DNA from: Amphibacillus sp. MSJ-3
GTDB taxonomy: Bacteria > Bacillota > Bacilli > Bacillales > Amphibacillaceae
NCBI RefSeq assembly: GCF_018919165.1
Contig: NZ_JAHLQM010000001.1
Span: 62,001 to 126,000 of the forward strand
Length of the DNA: 64,000 nt
Direction: 5' to 3'
Shown here: piece by piece, positions 49,271 to 58,732 of the stretch
How positions within the stretch are numbered: the stretch's first letter is position 1
How the letters are laid out: each line of letters starts with the position of its first letter
The notes under the pieces: generated by a model
Databases searched by the model: none
Seen by the model: only the letters and a program-made list of their open reading frames with translations
Told to the model about the DNA's origin: nothing
Translations under genes and position numbers: made by a program

Positions 49271-49792
49271 TTAGTTTTCTTTAATAGGCGCTAGCGTTAA
49301 GAACATGCTTCGGCCTTCCATTTTCGCTTTTTGTTCAACAGTTGATAAATCTTTACATGCGTCTGCCATTCGTTCAAGAACATCACGACCAAGCTCTTTA
49401 TGAGTAATTGCACGGCCACGAAAACGAATCGAAACTTTAACCTTATCGCCCTTTTCTAAAAACTTCCGTGCGTTACGAAGCTTCGTATTAAAGTCATGGT
49501 CTTCAATACCTGGACTCAAACGGACTTCCTTTACATTAATTACTTTTTGTTTTTTACGTGCTTCTTTTTCTTTCTTCTGTTGTTCAAAGCGATATTTACC
49601 GTAATCCATAATACGACATACGGGTGGCTTTGCATTTGGAGCAACAAGTACTAAATCCAAATTACGGGTTGCTGCAATTTCCAAAGCCTCTTGACGAGAT
49701 TTAACACCTAGTTGATCCCCATTTGAATCAATTAATCGAACTTCACGTGCACGAATCCCCTCATTAACATTCATTTCTTTGCTAATAGCCAT
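49271..49792 (-). CDS. infC: Translation initiation factor IF-3
   Basis: A 173-residue IF-3. The N domain ([20 protein letters not shown]) and C domain ([17 protein letters not shown]) flank a Lys-rich linker ([15 protein letters not shown]). It prevents premature subunit joining and checks the start codon. The ATG at 49792 lies only three bases after GGAGG, closer than usual; an in-frame ATT two codons later would have better spacing. The B. subtilis protein aligns with the ATG position, so I keep it. First gene of the infC-rpmI-rplT operon. Confidence 0.97.
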   Translation of the reverse strand: MAISKEMNVNEGIRAREVRLIDSNGDQLGVKSRQEALEIAATRNLDLVLVAPNAKPPVCRIMDYGKYRFEQQKKEKEARKKQKVINVKEVRLSPGIEDHDFNTKLRNARKFLEKGDKVKVSIRFRGRAITHKELGRDVLERMADACKDLSTVEQKAKMEGRSMFLTLAPIKEN

Positions 49793-50100
49793 CCACCTCC
49801 GGAATATTTTAAAAGCGTATGAACTGTTGACCAGTTATTTTATGATAAAATAACTTGACCTCTTTCGAAAGTCATCTGACAAGATTAACGTATCAACATG
49901 ACGATACAGATTATATTGGCTCTTCAACACTGCACTTTCATATTGTAATAAAGATAAATAAAAAAGTGTCGGCACATATGCACCCACACTTATCCTGTAA
50001 TAATCAGAATACTATTTAAGCGACCTGGTAACTACATTGCTGTGTCAAACAGGCGAGAAGCGGGTGCCTCTACTTGTCAATAGATCATATTCAATTTCAC
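49793..50100 (-). promoter_or_regulatory. L20-type leader of the infC operon
   Basis: About 300 bases precede infC. On the minus strand AAGTGT...ACACTT with an inner GGTGC/GGCAC stem, followed by TTTTTTATTT, forms a terminator at 49957-49991, about 170 bases before the start codon. A near-perfect palindrome GTTATTTTAT-G-ATAAAATAAC lies at 49834-49854. In B. subtilis this leader is attenuated when L20 binds. I infer the same control; the L20 binding site itself was not identified. Confidence 0.55.
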
Positions 50101-50126
50101 ACTAAATTAGTCTAACATGTTAAGAT

Positions 50127-50468
50127 TTATCTGTCAAACTTTTTTAGTGGATATTCATAGACAAAATATGAATAGAGACGATAAGCAATTGGGATTAAAC
50201 TAAAGAAAAATAAAAAAGCAAGTTTTTTATAAGAAACAAGACTGATCATGGCAATAAGGATTGCGACTATAAATCCAATATTACCAGCCCAACCATTAAG
50301 AGGGCGCCCAGATAAAAAGAAACCTGGTCCTCCTTTTAAATCTCTCATATAACACTTCTCATGATAGGGTTTGACAGATAGTACGATAACATCCGTTACA
50401 AGGTCCTCTATCGTTTCAATCCTCCCATTACATTTTTCACAGATAACCTTCTTGCACATCTTTATCAA
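50127..50468 (-). CDS. Hypothetical zinc-ribbon membrane protein
   Basis: A 113-residue protein that I do not recognise. It has CKKVICEKCNGRIE at the N-terminus (paired cysteines) and HEKC at about 37-40, which together could form a zinc-binding site. Two hydrophobic segments follow (about 65-80 and 83-100). It lies between thrS and the infC leader. Start: a short AAGATG context; an internal ATG at the fourth codon is also possible. Function unknown. Confidence 0.6.
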   Translation of the reverse strand: MIKMCKKVICEKCNGRIETIEDLVTDVIVLSVKPYHEKCYMRDLKGGPGFFLSGRPLNGWAGNIGFIVAILIAMISLVSYKKLAFLFFFSLIPIAYRLYSYFVYEYPLKKFDR

Positions 50469-50713
50469 GCCTCCATATTCCCATTTTGTCTACTTTAGCA
50501 AATAAATCGCTGGTAATCATACAAGTTAATTATACCAATTTGGGAATTCACTGTAAATGGATCTATATCTGCATCATAATTAAACAACTTTATTTATGAT
50601 GCAAGTGTAAGTAAAAAAGTTTAATGGGTAACTCTCCTTAAATTCAGCGATTTGTTCTCACTCTCCGATAACAATTCTTTATCAAACTTTTTTATCTCAT
50701 CTAATAGAACAAA

Positions 50714-50752
50714 AGGATTGCTCCCATAAAAAATATCAAGAGAGCAATCCAT
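50714..50752 (-). terminator. Terminator of thrS
   Basis: GGATTGCTC pairs with GAGCAATCC (with one bulge); the minus strand continues with TTTTGTTC. Confidence 0.75.
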
Positions 50753-50758
50753 TATATA

Positions 50759-52705
50759 TTATTTTCTCGATTTTTCTGCTATTTCTCTTTCAACAAGCCC
50801 TTTAAAATCTTCTAAGCTTAGGTTTTCAGACTTTTGCTCACCATAACGACGAATATTAACAGCATTCTCTTCCATTTCCTTATCACCAACAACTATAGCA
50901 AATGGAATCTTTTCTGTTTGTGCTTCACGAATCTTATAACCGAGCTTCTCATCGCGTAAATCAGTTTCAACGCGCATACCAGAAAGACGAAGATCAGCTT
51001 CAATTTTCTTAGCATAATCACTATGGATATCAACAGAAACAGGAATAATTCGAGCTTGGATCGGTGCTAACCAGGTTGGAAATGCCCCCTTATATTCTTC
51101 AATTAAAAAGGCAACAAACCGTTCCATTGTTGAAACAACTCCACGATGGATAACAACTGGTCGGTGTTCCTCACCATCTTCACCAACATAAGTGAGGTCA
51201 AATCTTTCCGCAGCCTGATAATCTAGTTGAACAGTAGAAAGTGTTTCATCTTTTCCTAAAGCTGTTTTTACTTGTACATCAAGTTTTGGACCATAAAAAG
51301 CAGCTTCCCCTATCGCTTCAACATAGTCTAAATTCATTTCCTCCATTGTTTCTTTCAGTGTTGCTTGTGCCAATTCCCACATTTCATCATTATCAATATA
51401 TTTCTCTTTATCTTCAGGATCACGATAAGATAAACGGAAATAATAGTCTTCAATTCCGAAATCACGATAAACATTTTGCACAAGTTCAACAGTGCGAACA
51501 AATTCATCTTTTAACTGATCTGGACGAGCAAAGATATGGGCATCATTCAATGTCATTGCTCGAACACGTTGTAAACCTGCTAATGCTCCTGACATCTCAT
51601 AACGATGCATCATACCCAGTTCAGCGATTCGAACAGGTAAATGGCGGTAACTATACAATTGATTTTTATAAACCATCATATGATGCGGACAGTTCATTGG
51701 TCGGAGCACAAGATCTTCATTATCCATCTCTAGTATTGGAAACATATCATCCTTGTAATGATCCATATGACCACTTGTTTTATAAAGCTCAACATTCCCT
51801 AAAATAGGTGTATAGACATGATCATAGCCCAGTCGCTCCTCAATATCGACAATATAACGTTCAATAATCCGACGAATTGTTGCCCCTTTAGGTAACCAGA
51901 TTGGAAGACCTTGCCCTACCTTTTGTGAAATTGTAAATAACTTAAGTTCTTTCCCTAATTTTCGATGATCACGTTCTTTTCTTTCTTCAAGCAAGCGCAA
52001 ATGTTCATCTAATTCAGCTTGCTTATTAAAGACTGTTCCATAAATACGTTGAAGCATTTTATTATTACTATCTCCACGCCAATACGCCCCTGAAATACTT
52101 AACAATTTAAAGACTTTGATTTTACTTGTAGAAGGAACATGAACACCACGGCATAAATCAAAAAATTCACCTTGTTCATATATCGTTACTTTTTCATCAG
52201 CTGGAATAGCATCAAGCAATTCAAGTTTAAGCTCATCATTAATTGCTTTAAAACGTGCTTTCGCTTTTTCACGACTTACTTCTATCCGTTTTATCTCTAA
52301 ATTTTCATCAATAATTCGTTTCATTTCTTTTTCTATTTTTGGGAGATCCTCAGGAGTTAAAGAATGTTCCATGTCAATATCATAATAGAATCCATCTTCA
52401 ATTGTTGGCCCTACACCTAATTTAACATTCTCGCCATACAAACGTTTAATCGCTTGTGCCATGACATGTGCTGTTGAATGACGCATGATTTCAAGACCTT
52501 CGGGTTGTTTGTTTGTAATAATCGAAATTTCACCATCGTGTGGTAAAGGTGTTTTTAAATCATAAAAGTTTTGGTCTAAAGTAACTGCTAGTGCCTGTTT
52601 TCTTAAACCTGGTGAAATGGATTGTGCAATGTCTTCACCGGTTGTTCCTTGTGGGAATTCCTTCTTTGCTCCATCTGGGAAAGTAATCACTAATTGTTTG
52701 TCCAT
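50759..52705 (-). CDS. thrS: Threonine--tRNA ligase
   Basis: A 648-residue class II synthetase. Domains in order: TGS (about 1-62), the editing domain (about 63-240, with [12 protein letters not shown] and CRGVHVPST), the catalytic core (about 270-535, with [11 protein letters not shown] carrying zinc ligands) and the anticodon-binding domain (about 540-645). The reaction charges tRNA-Thr, with hydrolysis of mischarged Ser-tRNA. A T-box leader controls it. It lies between ytxC and infC in conserved order. Confidence 0.97.
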   Translation of the reverse strand: MDKQLVITFPDGAKKEFPQGTTGEDIAQSISPGLRKQALAVTLDQNFYDLKTPLPHDGEISIITNKQPEGLEIMRHSTAHVMAQAIKRLYGENVKLGVGPTIEDGFYYDIDMEHSLTPEDLPKIEKEMKRIIDENLEIKRIEVSREKAKARFKAINDELKLELLDAIPADEKVTIYEQGEFFDLCRGVHVPSTSKIKVFKLLSISGAYWRGDSNNKMLQRIYGTVFNKQAELDEHLRLLEERKERDHRKLGKELKLFTISQKVGQGLPIWLPKGATIRRIIERYIVDIEERLGYDHVYTPILGNVELYKTSGHMDHYKDDMFPILEMDNEDLVLRPMNCPHHMMVYKNQLYSYRHLPVRIAELGMMHRYEMSGALAGLQRVRAMTLNDAHIFARPDQLKDEFVRTVELVQNVYRDFGIEDYYFRLSYRDPEDKEKYIDNDEMWELAQATLKETMEEMNLDYVEAIGEAAFYGPKLDVQVKTALGKDETLSTVQLDYQAAERFDLTYVGEDGEEHRPVVIHRGVVSTMERFVAFLIEEYKGAFPTWLAPIQARIIPVSVDIHSDYAKKIEADLRLSGMRVETDLRDEKLGYKIREAQTEKIPFAIVVGDKEMEENAVNIRRYGEQKSENLSLEDFKGLVEREIAEKSRK

Positions 52706-52739
52706 TGCTTTGTTCGCTCCTTTATATATTTGATCAATT

Positions 52740-53005
52740 CAATAAAAAAATGCCCATCCCTCTGCGTTATTCGCAAAGGGACAAGCATTGGCTCGTGGTT
52801 CCACCCTTGTTCCCAAACCATACTTTTTAAAAAAAGAAATACGTTTGGCTTTACAAGATCTGTAACGTAGATAGACGCCATCTCCTAATAAAAAGTTCAG
52901 AAATGGAGTTCAGAGGTGGTAATCATCAGTTGAACGAACAGGAAGATTTCAGCATAACTTCCCTCTCTTGTGAACGTCAAGCTAACAATCTTGTCCTCAT
53001 CAAGA
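52740..53005 (-). promoter_or_regulatory. T-box leader of thrS
   Basis: The minus strand contains AAGGGTGGAACCACGAG at about 52792-52808, the T-box core. A terminator pairs TTGTCCCTTTGCG with CGCAGAGGGATGGGCA and ends in TTTTTTT. The specifier ACC (52918-52920) lies in GATTACCACCTCTGAAC and encodes threonine. Confidence 0.95.
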
Positions 53006-53085
53006 CTTTTAAATATCGAATATGACTAGTATTATATAGTTTTTGTGAAAAAAAAGCAAGTAATTTTTTCTTTCAGACTAAAGAT

Positions 53086-53883
53086 TTAGGAATCACCAAA
53101 AGGGAAAAACTGATTTCGAACAATCATAATACGTTCATCAAAAATATTTTGTAAAGATGTCAAAACAGGATCTGTCTCATCATCCGGATATATTAAGATT
53201 TGTTTGGGATTTAAAGCAAGAAAAGGACTAATTTGATGCTCATTATGGGCAAATTGATAAATATGAATAGGCGTTTCCAATAATTGATTGTCTAATTCTT
53301 GCTTTGAATACCTCCTACCATTATCATCATAAATGATGACCTCATCCTTTTTCCATTTTACAAAGCAAAGTGGGCCGATTTCGCATTTCTTAACGTATTC
53401 CCTCAAGGATTGTAAAAAAACTTGATATTGCTCGTCTTGTTTCTTTTCATCGATAGCCCGAGCTGTTACCTCTTCTAAAAGCCATCCTGCTTGAGCAAAA
53501 AAGTTTTGTTTTTGTTCACCATAATCAAAATTTAATTGATCCTGCTCTAAATGAAAATATTGTTTCATTGTTTCACGCAAATCTGTTAAAAAACTCACCT
53601 TTTCATAATGATCTGTTAAGAGCATTTGAGCTGCAAAAGCCAAAATTGTATTCATCTCATCAAAATCAAAATAATAGTATTGATTGATTAAACGTTCAAT
53701 TAACAAGGGCTTTAAATCAACATAATAAAACATTTGACATAGCGTTTGACTTATTTTTTCATTATTTTGATCTAAAATCTCAAGTTCATAATCATTTATC
53801 ACTCGCCAGACTAGATGTTCTTCTCTCAACTTATCTTTAAACATTGTTTGATCCAATTCATGATCAAATTTAATTTTCACCAT
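53086..53883 (-). CDS. ytxC: YtxC-like sporulation protein
   Basis: A 265-residue soluble protein of the YtxC family. The region around residues 70-120, the LEDEV-like GWLLEEVTARAIDEKKQDE and the C-terminal Gln/Asp-rich tail resemble the family. In B. subtilis the ytxC gene lies between thrS and dnaI, as here. The family is linked to sporulation in annotation but its function is not known. No signal peptide or transmembrane helix is visible. Confidence 0.75.
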   Translation of the reverse strand: MVKIKFDHELDQTMFKDKLREEHLVWRVINDYELEILDQNNEKISQTLCQMFYYVDLKPLLIERLINQYYYFDFDEMNTILAFAAQMLLTDHYEKVSFLTDLRETMKQYFHLEQDQLNFDYGEQKQNFFAQAGWLLEEVTARAIDEKKQDEQYQVFLQSLREYVKKCEIGPLCFVKWKKDEVIIYDDNGRRYSKQELDNQLLETPIHIYQFAHNEHQISPFLALNPKQILIYPDDETDPVLTSLQNIFDERIMIVRNQFFPFGDS

Positions 53884-54633
53884 TTAATCTCACCCATCTC
53901 TTCTAACACTGTTATATTGTATGGGTGCTTTTTTGAAAAAATGATTAATTGAATCAATTTCATCATATAAAACTCAGGCAAGAAAAAGAATAATTACATA
54001 TGAGGTCATGGAATTATCTAAGAATGAGGCCTCCTATCAAGCGATTGGAATGGTGGGTGGTGACTTCTTGAAAAAGCAATTCTTTAAAATTAAAAAAGTC
54101 CCTAAAATTCCTGAAGGATTTGTCATTCAGGATAATAGTGAAATAGTGAACTTGACATTATAGAACCGATCACAATCATTGCGGATGGTAATGTAAAAAA
54201 GAAATTAACTATAGAAAACAATCTAGAGATTGAAAGGGAGATTGAGGATTACGATGTTCAATGATCTAAACCTCCCCTAACCTTAGTCAGAGGGGGTTAG
54301 CCTTCCTGAACAGGGGTTCACTTTATCCACTACAACCATCAGTAAGACTCTCACTTCAGGAGTTTGAAGGAAAGTAAGCATTGCAAATGGGGAGTCAACT
54401 GACAGTATGGTCCCGATGATTGGTTCAAGGGCCTTTAGGGCATCCCCTTGTGGTAATAACTAATGTTTTCGCTGGGAAGAGTATCTGTAAATCACTTTGA
54501 TGGGACGTGTAATCGCTATCCCATTCCCAATCAGTGAGTATAGGAGAAGGCAGGCTAAAGCCTCCAGGTCCTGTGGTAAGGTCTGCATGACCTAGGTCCT
54601 GTAGACCCAAACCTCACTGATTGAAGTTTCACT
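53884..54633. other. 750-bp gap between ytxC and dnaI
   Basis: From left to right: a head fragment of repeat R3 (54021-54070, GCGATTGGAATGGTGGGTGG), a frameshifted coding remnant (54070-54264), and R2 copy 2 (54316-54639). No intact gene. Confidence 0.6.
54070..54264 (+). pseudogene. Frameshifted coding remnant, unknown family
   Basis: Frame a reads KKQFFKIKKVPKIPEGFVIQ and DNSEIVNLTL to a TAG at 54161. Frame b continues ELDIIEPITIIADGNVKKKL and ends IEDYDVQ at a TGA (54262). The two parts join naturally by one frameshift near 54150. Its start is lost under the R3 head fragment. I do not recognise the family. Confidence 0.4.
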
Positions 54634-54639
54634 TTATCT
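54316..54639 (-). repeat. Structured intergenic repeat R2, copy 2
   Basis: Reverse-oriented copy of the element at 41560-41805. Hairpin 1 pairs AATCAGTGAG (54529-54538) with CTCACTGATT (54613-54622). One base pair of this stem differs from copy 1 but remains paired (G-C in copy 1, A-T here). The copy has about 75 extra bases between hairpins. It ends at the dnaI stop codon. Confidence 0.7.
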
Positions 54640-55563
54640 TTGATTCTCCCCATTAATTTCAATTGGCTTACTAACTTGCCGGATTCGTTCAATGATTCGC
54701 CCTGCCTTTAATTGTTCAATATCTCCTCTTGATGTAGTAGATAAATGTTTTTCCAATTGATCTAGGGAGTAGTTTGAACTAAAAAAGGTTGGTAAGCCCT
54801 CCATCATTCGGTATTGTAAAATTGACCCCAGCACTTCATCTCTGAACCAGGCGGACAAAGACTCCGCTCCAATATCGTCAATCATCAGCACAGGTATCTT
54901 CTTGAATTGATCAATTTTCTCACCAACAGAGTCATCTTTAAAAGACGATTTAATTTCCCGAACAAATTCAGGCATATAAATGAGCATTGATGCTATCTTT
55001 TTATCAGCTAATTCATTTGCTATTGCTCCCAGAAAGTAGGTCTTCCCAACACCAAATGGCCCATGAAAATAAAGACCTTTCGAAGGGAGTTCGCTATCTA
55101 CTTTATTTAAAAACTGTGAAATTGCAACGATGGCTTGATAACGTGCTGGATCATCGCCGTATATATCAGCAATAGATGCCTGCAGGATTTCCTTTGGCAT
55201 ATGCAAGCTTTTAATTAAGGCTAAACGTTCCTGTTGCTCTTCACGTAAAATGGTATATTTACATTTTTCATAGGTAAGGTGAATATTGGTCCCATCCACT
55301 TCAATGCGGGGCTTATATCCAGGGAGAATATTATTTGAACAGCCACCTTCAGGACAGTTCCGACAATCTTTATTTTGTGATTGATATTCATACAATTTAA
55401 TCAATTGTCGATCAATCGCTTGATCATCTAACTGCGGGTGTTCACTTAGCAGTTGTTGAATGTCGGGATCATTCATGATATCTGATCGCATTTGTTGATA
55501 GACATCTTGAAAGGATTGTTTGTCTTTCATCCACTTTTTTAATGATGCTTGGATCGACTCCAT
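54634..55563 (-). CDS. dnaI: Primosomal protein DnaI, helicase loader
   Basis: A 309-residue AAA+ loader for the replicative helicase DnaC. The N-terminal zinc-binding domain has CRNCPEGGC and a later Cys (KCKY). Walker A is GPFGVGKTYF (about 168-177) and Walker B is VLMIDDIG. The C-terminus has AGRIIERIRQVSKPIEI. It functions in initiation and restart with DnaB and DnaD. It lies downstream of dnaB with a short gap, as in B. subtilis. Confidence 0.95.
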   Translation of the reverse strand: MESIQASLKKWMKDKQSFQDVYQQMRSDIMNDPDIQQLLSEHPQLDDQAIDRQLIKLYEYQSQNKDCRNCPEGGCSNNILPGYKPRIEVDGTNIHLTYEKCKYTILREEQQERLALIKSLHMPKEILQASIADIYGDDPARYQAIVAISQFLNKVDSELPSKGLYFHGPFGVGKTYFLGAIANELADKKIASMLIYMPEFVREIKSSFKDDSVGEKIDQFKKIPVLMIDDIGAESLSAWFRDEVLGSILQYRMMEGLPTFFSSNYSLDQLEKHLSTTSRGDIEQLKAGRIIERIRQVSKPIEINGENQR

Positions 55564-55575
55564 ATTTCCCCACCT

Positions 55576-56910
55576 CTACTCATTCGTTTTTTTATTTTTA
55601 AAGGCCTTTAAGATTTCATTAATATCTTGATCAGACTCAACGGGTGATGTTGTTTGCTTTTTTTGATTTTTCTTTTGCTTTTTAAACCAATCGGGAACAA
55701 TGTCCTGATTATTTTTCGGACGATAGTAATTTGCTTGTTTCTTCTGATCCCATTGTTGGTATTTATTATTTTCGGATTTAGCTAAAGTCATTGCCTGCTG
55801 AACTGTTTTGACATTTTTTCTTGACCAATGACTAGCAATCTTCTCCAAATAGGATTTTGTCAATTTCATATCTGTTTTAAGCATAACATAATGGATCAGA
55901 ACATTCATCACACCTGGTTCAAGACCTTGTGAATCCATCACATTGGCAACCATCTTTAAGTCTTGCTGAGAGGCTTGATGTCCATTTGATAAGTCTTCCA
56001 ATAATTCCTTTGGACTTATCGTTTCCATTCGTTCAATGAATAATTCTTTTTTTGTTTTTTGACGTTGATCGGTTGTTTTTAACTTATCTCTTTGATTTAC
56101 AACATTGATTTGCTCTGGCAAAACTTCTACTAAATCTAAACAAGCCAACTTAAATTCCTCTCGATTCAATTCATGATCACTTGATATTGACCATTGAATT
56201 GCCTTATCCAATTGTGTTGATGTTAACTGATAAAAAGCGGCCATTTGTGTAATTAACTTACGGTTTTCAACGGAAAGTATTTTATCTGCTGGTAACATTC
56301 GATCCTCTAGCATCTTTTCGATCCATTTCCAATCCAATTCGATATCATCTAAGGCGATGGGATCTTCGTGTCTACCCTGCTTAACAACTTGAGTATTCTC
56401 TTGATCAACTTGTAAATTGTATGCAAATACATCAGAGAAATTTGTTGTTATATTCTTTCCTAAGTGATTTATATCATGATCTAAGGAAGTAAATATATCT
56501 TTAATCGCTTTATGCTTCTTTGGTCCGATTTGATGCAAAAGTAATTGATTTAATAGATCATTGGATAAAAACTCCCTAGTTGTTAATGGTGTAATTAATT
56601 CATAATTAAAGACAGTATAGTTCTCTTCATTTAATTGATAAGTAGTAAGTAAGCCAATTGCTTCACATTTCTTACGGGCTTGATAAATTGCATCCAATGG
56701 TTGATTTAAAACTTGCATTAACTGATGATGTGTATGTTTCTGCTCCGTTTGAAATAGATGATGTAAGGTTAAGTACAATGCCGTAGCAACCACACCAATT
56801 ATTGGCTGATATAATTGATAAAGTGCCTGATAATGTTCTTGTGTTAAGCTTCCATCCTTTTTGATACTATAGTAGTCAGAGGGGAGAATTTTCCCAATTG
56901 ATGGGTGCAT
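55576..56910 (-). CDS. dnaB: Replication initiation and membrane attachment protein DnaB
   Basis: A 444-residue Firmicute DnaB (not the replicative helicase). An N-terminal DDBH1 winged-helix domain (about 10-110) and a C-terminal DDBH2 domain (about 305-375, GLEPGVMNVLIHYVMLKTDM) are followed by a Lys/Gln-rich tail (PDWFKKQKKNQKKQ). It helps DnaI load helicase at oriC and restart sites. It lies between nrdR and dnaI. The gene start follows GGAGG. Confidence 0.94.
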   Translation of the reverse strand: MHPSIGKILPSDYYSIKKDGSLTQEHYQALYQLYQPIIGVVATALYLTLHHLFQTEQKHTHHQLMQVLNQPLDAIYQARKKCEAIGLLTTYQLNEENYTVFNYELITPLTTREFLSNDLLNQLLLHQIGPKKHKAIKDIFTSLDHDINHLGKNITTNFSDVFAYNLQVDQENTQVVKQGRHEDPIALDDIELDWKWIEKMLEDRMLPADKILSVENRKLITQMAAFYQLTSTQLDKAIQWSISSDHELNREEFKLACLDLVEVLPEQINVVNQRDKLKTTDQRQKTKKELFIERMETISPKELLEDLSNGHQASQQDLKMVANVMDSQGLEPGVMNVLIHYVMLKTDMKLTKSYLEKIASHWSRKNVKTVQQAMTLAKSENNKYQQWDQKKQANYYRPKNNQDIVPDWFKKQKKNQKKQTTSPVESDQDINEILKAFKNKKTNE

Positions 56911-56957
56911 AGTTAGCCTCCTCTATTCATTTTATTATTTCATTATAGCACAAAGAA

Positions 56958-56978
56958 AAAGAGCCAAATTGGCTCATT
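56958..56978 (-). terminator. Terminator hairpin between nrdR and dnaB
   Basis: GAGCC-AATTT-GGCTC followed by TTTTTCTTTG on the minus strand. It overlaps the nrdR stop, so nrdR and dnaB may be partly uncoupled. Confidence 0.7.
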
Positions 56979-57444
56979 TTTTATTTTCATCAGAATAATT
57001 TATTATATCTTTCAATTCATCAAGAAAAACATTTATATCTTTAAATTGGCGATAAACAGAAGCAAAACGAACATATGCAACTTCATCAATAGTAGCTAAA
57101 TGATCCATTACGAGTTCTCCTACATCCTTACTTTCTACTTCAGCTGATCCTCGACTCCGTAATTCTCTTTCAACTTCTAAGGCTAACTTTTCTAATTGTT
57201 CAAGAGAAACTGGTCTTTTTTCACAAGCTTTGATCAGCCCTCGAATGAGCTTTTCTCTACTAAAGGATTCGCGAACGCCTTCCTTTTTGATGACAATTAG
57301 TGGGACTTCTTCAATTCTCTCAAATGTGGTAAAGCGATAGCTACATGCTTCACATTCTCGTCGCCTCCTAATCGCATCCCCCTCTTCGATTGGGCGGGAG
57401 TCTAAGACACGTGTATTTTTATTTTGACAGCTTGGACACCGCAT
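56974..57444 (-). CDS. nrdR: Transcriptional repressor NrdR
   Basis: A 156-residue regulator of ribonucleotide reductase genes. The N-terminal zinc ribbon has CPSC and CEAC cysteines with [19 protein letters not shown] between them. An ATP-cone domain follows (about 46-140, [19 protein letters not shown]), sensing dATP. It binds NrdR boxes upstream of nrd operons; none was searched for here. Order nrdR-dnaB-dnaI matches B. subtilis. Confidence 0.96.
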   Translation of the reverse strand: MRCPSCQNKNTRVLDSRPIEEGDAIRRRRECEACSYRFTTFERIEEVPLIVIKKEGVRESFSREKLIRGLIKACEKRPVSLEQLEKLALEVERELRSRGSAEVESKDVGELVMDHLATIDEVAYVRFASVYRQFKDINVFLDELKDIINYSDENKK

Positions 57445-57469
57445 TATTTTTCATTCCCATCTTTAATTA

Positions 57470-57862
57470 TTAAATGTAATTTTCAACATCTACGATTTGC
57501 ATTTCTTTTTTCAAATCTTCATAAAACTTTGTAATAAGTTTATGGCTAAAGCCTAAATCAAATAAATGTCCCTCTGTCGTAATTGAAAAATCAATGGCCG
57601 TTTTAAATGGTTTAACCATGATAACAGTCACAATGATAAAAGCCCGGCGTTTGCCTTTAAAGTTAATACTGATTTCACCATGACGTTCTGAAGTCGAGTT
57701 AATTTTACAACCGGGTTGATTTTTAAAATAGCGAAGTAAAGTATCAAAAGCTTTATCCTTTGTGGTTTTAAAGTAATGTGTTTTTAATCCAGGATCCCAA
57801 TGATTATCTCGCGATTCAGAATGATTGTTGAAATACTTATTCCATGATTCCTTAAACCCCAT
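57470..57862 (-). CDS. Conserved hypothetical cytosolic protein
   Basis: A 130-residue protein I cannot name with confidence. It is soluble, with aromatic and basic residues at the N-terminus (GFKESWNKYFNNHSES) and a beta-rich middle (HGEISINFKGKRRAFIIVTV). The start is the ATG at 57862, six bases after GAGGTG. It lies between coaE and nrdR, where B. subtilis has speD and gapB, neither of which is present. Its proximity suggests cotranscription with nrdR. Confidence 0.6.
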   Translation of the reverse strand: MGFKESWNKYFNNHSESRDNHWDPGLKTHYFKTTKDKAFDTLLRYFKNQPGCKINSTSERHGEISINFKGKRRAFIIVTVIMVKPFKTAIDFSITTEGHLFDLGFSHKLITKFYEDLKKEMQIVDVENYI

Positions 57863-57971
57863 AAATGACACCTCGTTAATATATTTTTATCCATCCCTAA
57901 ATAAAGGATTCCAATTGTTATTAAATATACTCATTAAGCTCTATTATAGCATATTTTATCCATTACTACGA

Positions 57972-58598
57972 TTATTTTGCTGTTAGATCATCTTTATTAA
58001 TAAGCTTTTTTAATTGATCTAATAATAAATAAAATTGAGCTTCTGTTTTATCTATTTCATCACTATTATCTAAAACGAAATTTGCCTTTTTAGCTTTTTG
58101 ATCTATTGATATTTGAGAAGCTATCCTTTTTTTCGCTTGTTCTTCTGTTAAGTTATCTCTATTTTTTAACCGTTGCAATTGTTGAATAGGTGAAGTATAT
58201 ACAACAATCGTCCGATCAACAAGGTCATCTAATTGAAGTTCAAATAATAGAGGAATGTCTAAAATAATTAATTGTTCATCTTGATTAATCAATCGATCAC
58301 GTTCCTGAATTATTTGTTCAATAATAATGGGGTGGAGAATACGATTCAATTGGTCACGTTTTTCTTGATCACTAAAAATAAGTTCAGCTAATTTCTTACG
58401 ATCAATTGACTGGTCACGAGCTAAAATATCCTGACCAAATACTGTGATAATCTTTTGATAAGCTTCACGGCCAGGTTCTACTATCTGCCGTGAAATTAAA
58501 TCAGCATCTACAAGTGGAATTCCTTCTTTTTTAAATAGTTTCGCAATCGTACTTTTTCCCGTTGCAATACTTCCCGTCAATCCAATGACAAGCGCCAT
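57972..58598 (-). CDS. coaE: Dephospho-CoA kinase
   Basis: A 208-residue P-loop kinase that phosphorylates dephospho-CoA, the last step of CoA synthesis. The P-loop is GLTGSIATGKST (residues 6-17), with VDADLISRQIV and LDIPLLFE downstream. The ATG at 58598 has AGGTGATAA upstream; a longer frame to 58607 would place the start inside it. Position between ytaF and the nrdR region matches B. subtilis. Confidence 0.94.
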   Translation of the reverse strand: MALVIGLTGSIATGKSTIAKLFKKEGIPLVDADLISRQIVEPGREAYQKIITVFGQDILARDQSIDRKKLAELIFSDQEKRDQLNRILHPIIIEQIIQERDRLINQDEQLIILDIPLLFELQLDDLVDRTIVVYTSPIQQLQRLKNRDNLTEEQAKKRIASQISIDQKAKKANFVLDNSDEIDKTEAQFYLLLDQLKKLINKDDLTAK

Positions 58599-58732
58599 AT
58601 TTATCACCTAATATCTTTACAAATTAATTAGTTACAAACGTGCATCCAATTCATCCGCTTCAGTTATCCTATATAGACCCACAAACCTCTTATCTCCTAA
58701 CAAAATTTAAAGTGGGAGTCTTCTAGCGTAAA

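Noticed and set aside
51241-51807. 188-residue plus-strand ORF opposite thrS
   Set aside because: Lies fully inside thrS on the other strand, His/Leu-rich product, no ribosome binding site; an antisense shadow.
54425-54610. 61-residue minus-strand ORF in R2 copy 2
   Set aside because: The frame runs through hairpin arms and has no ribosome binding site; part of the repeat.
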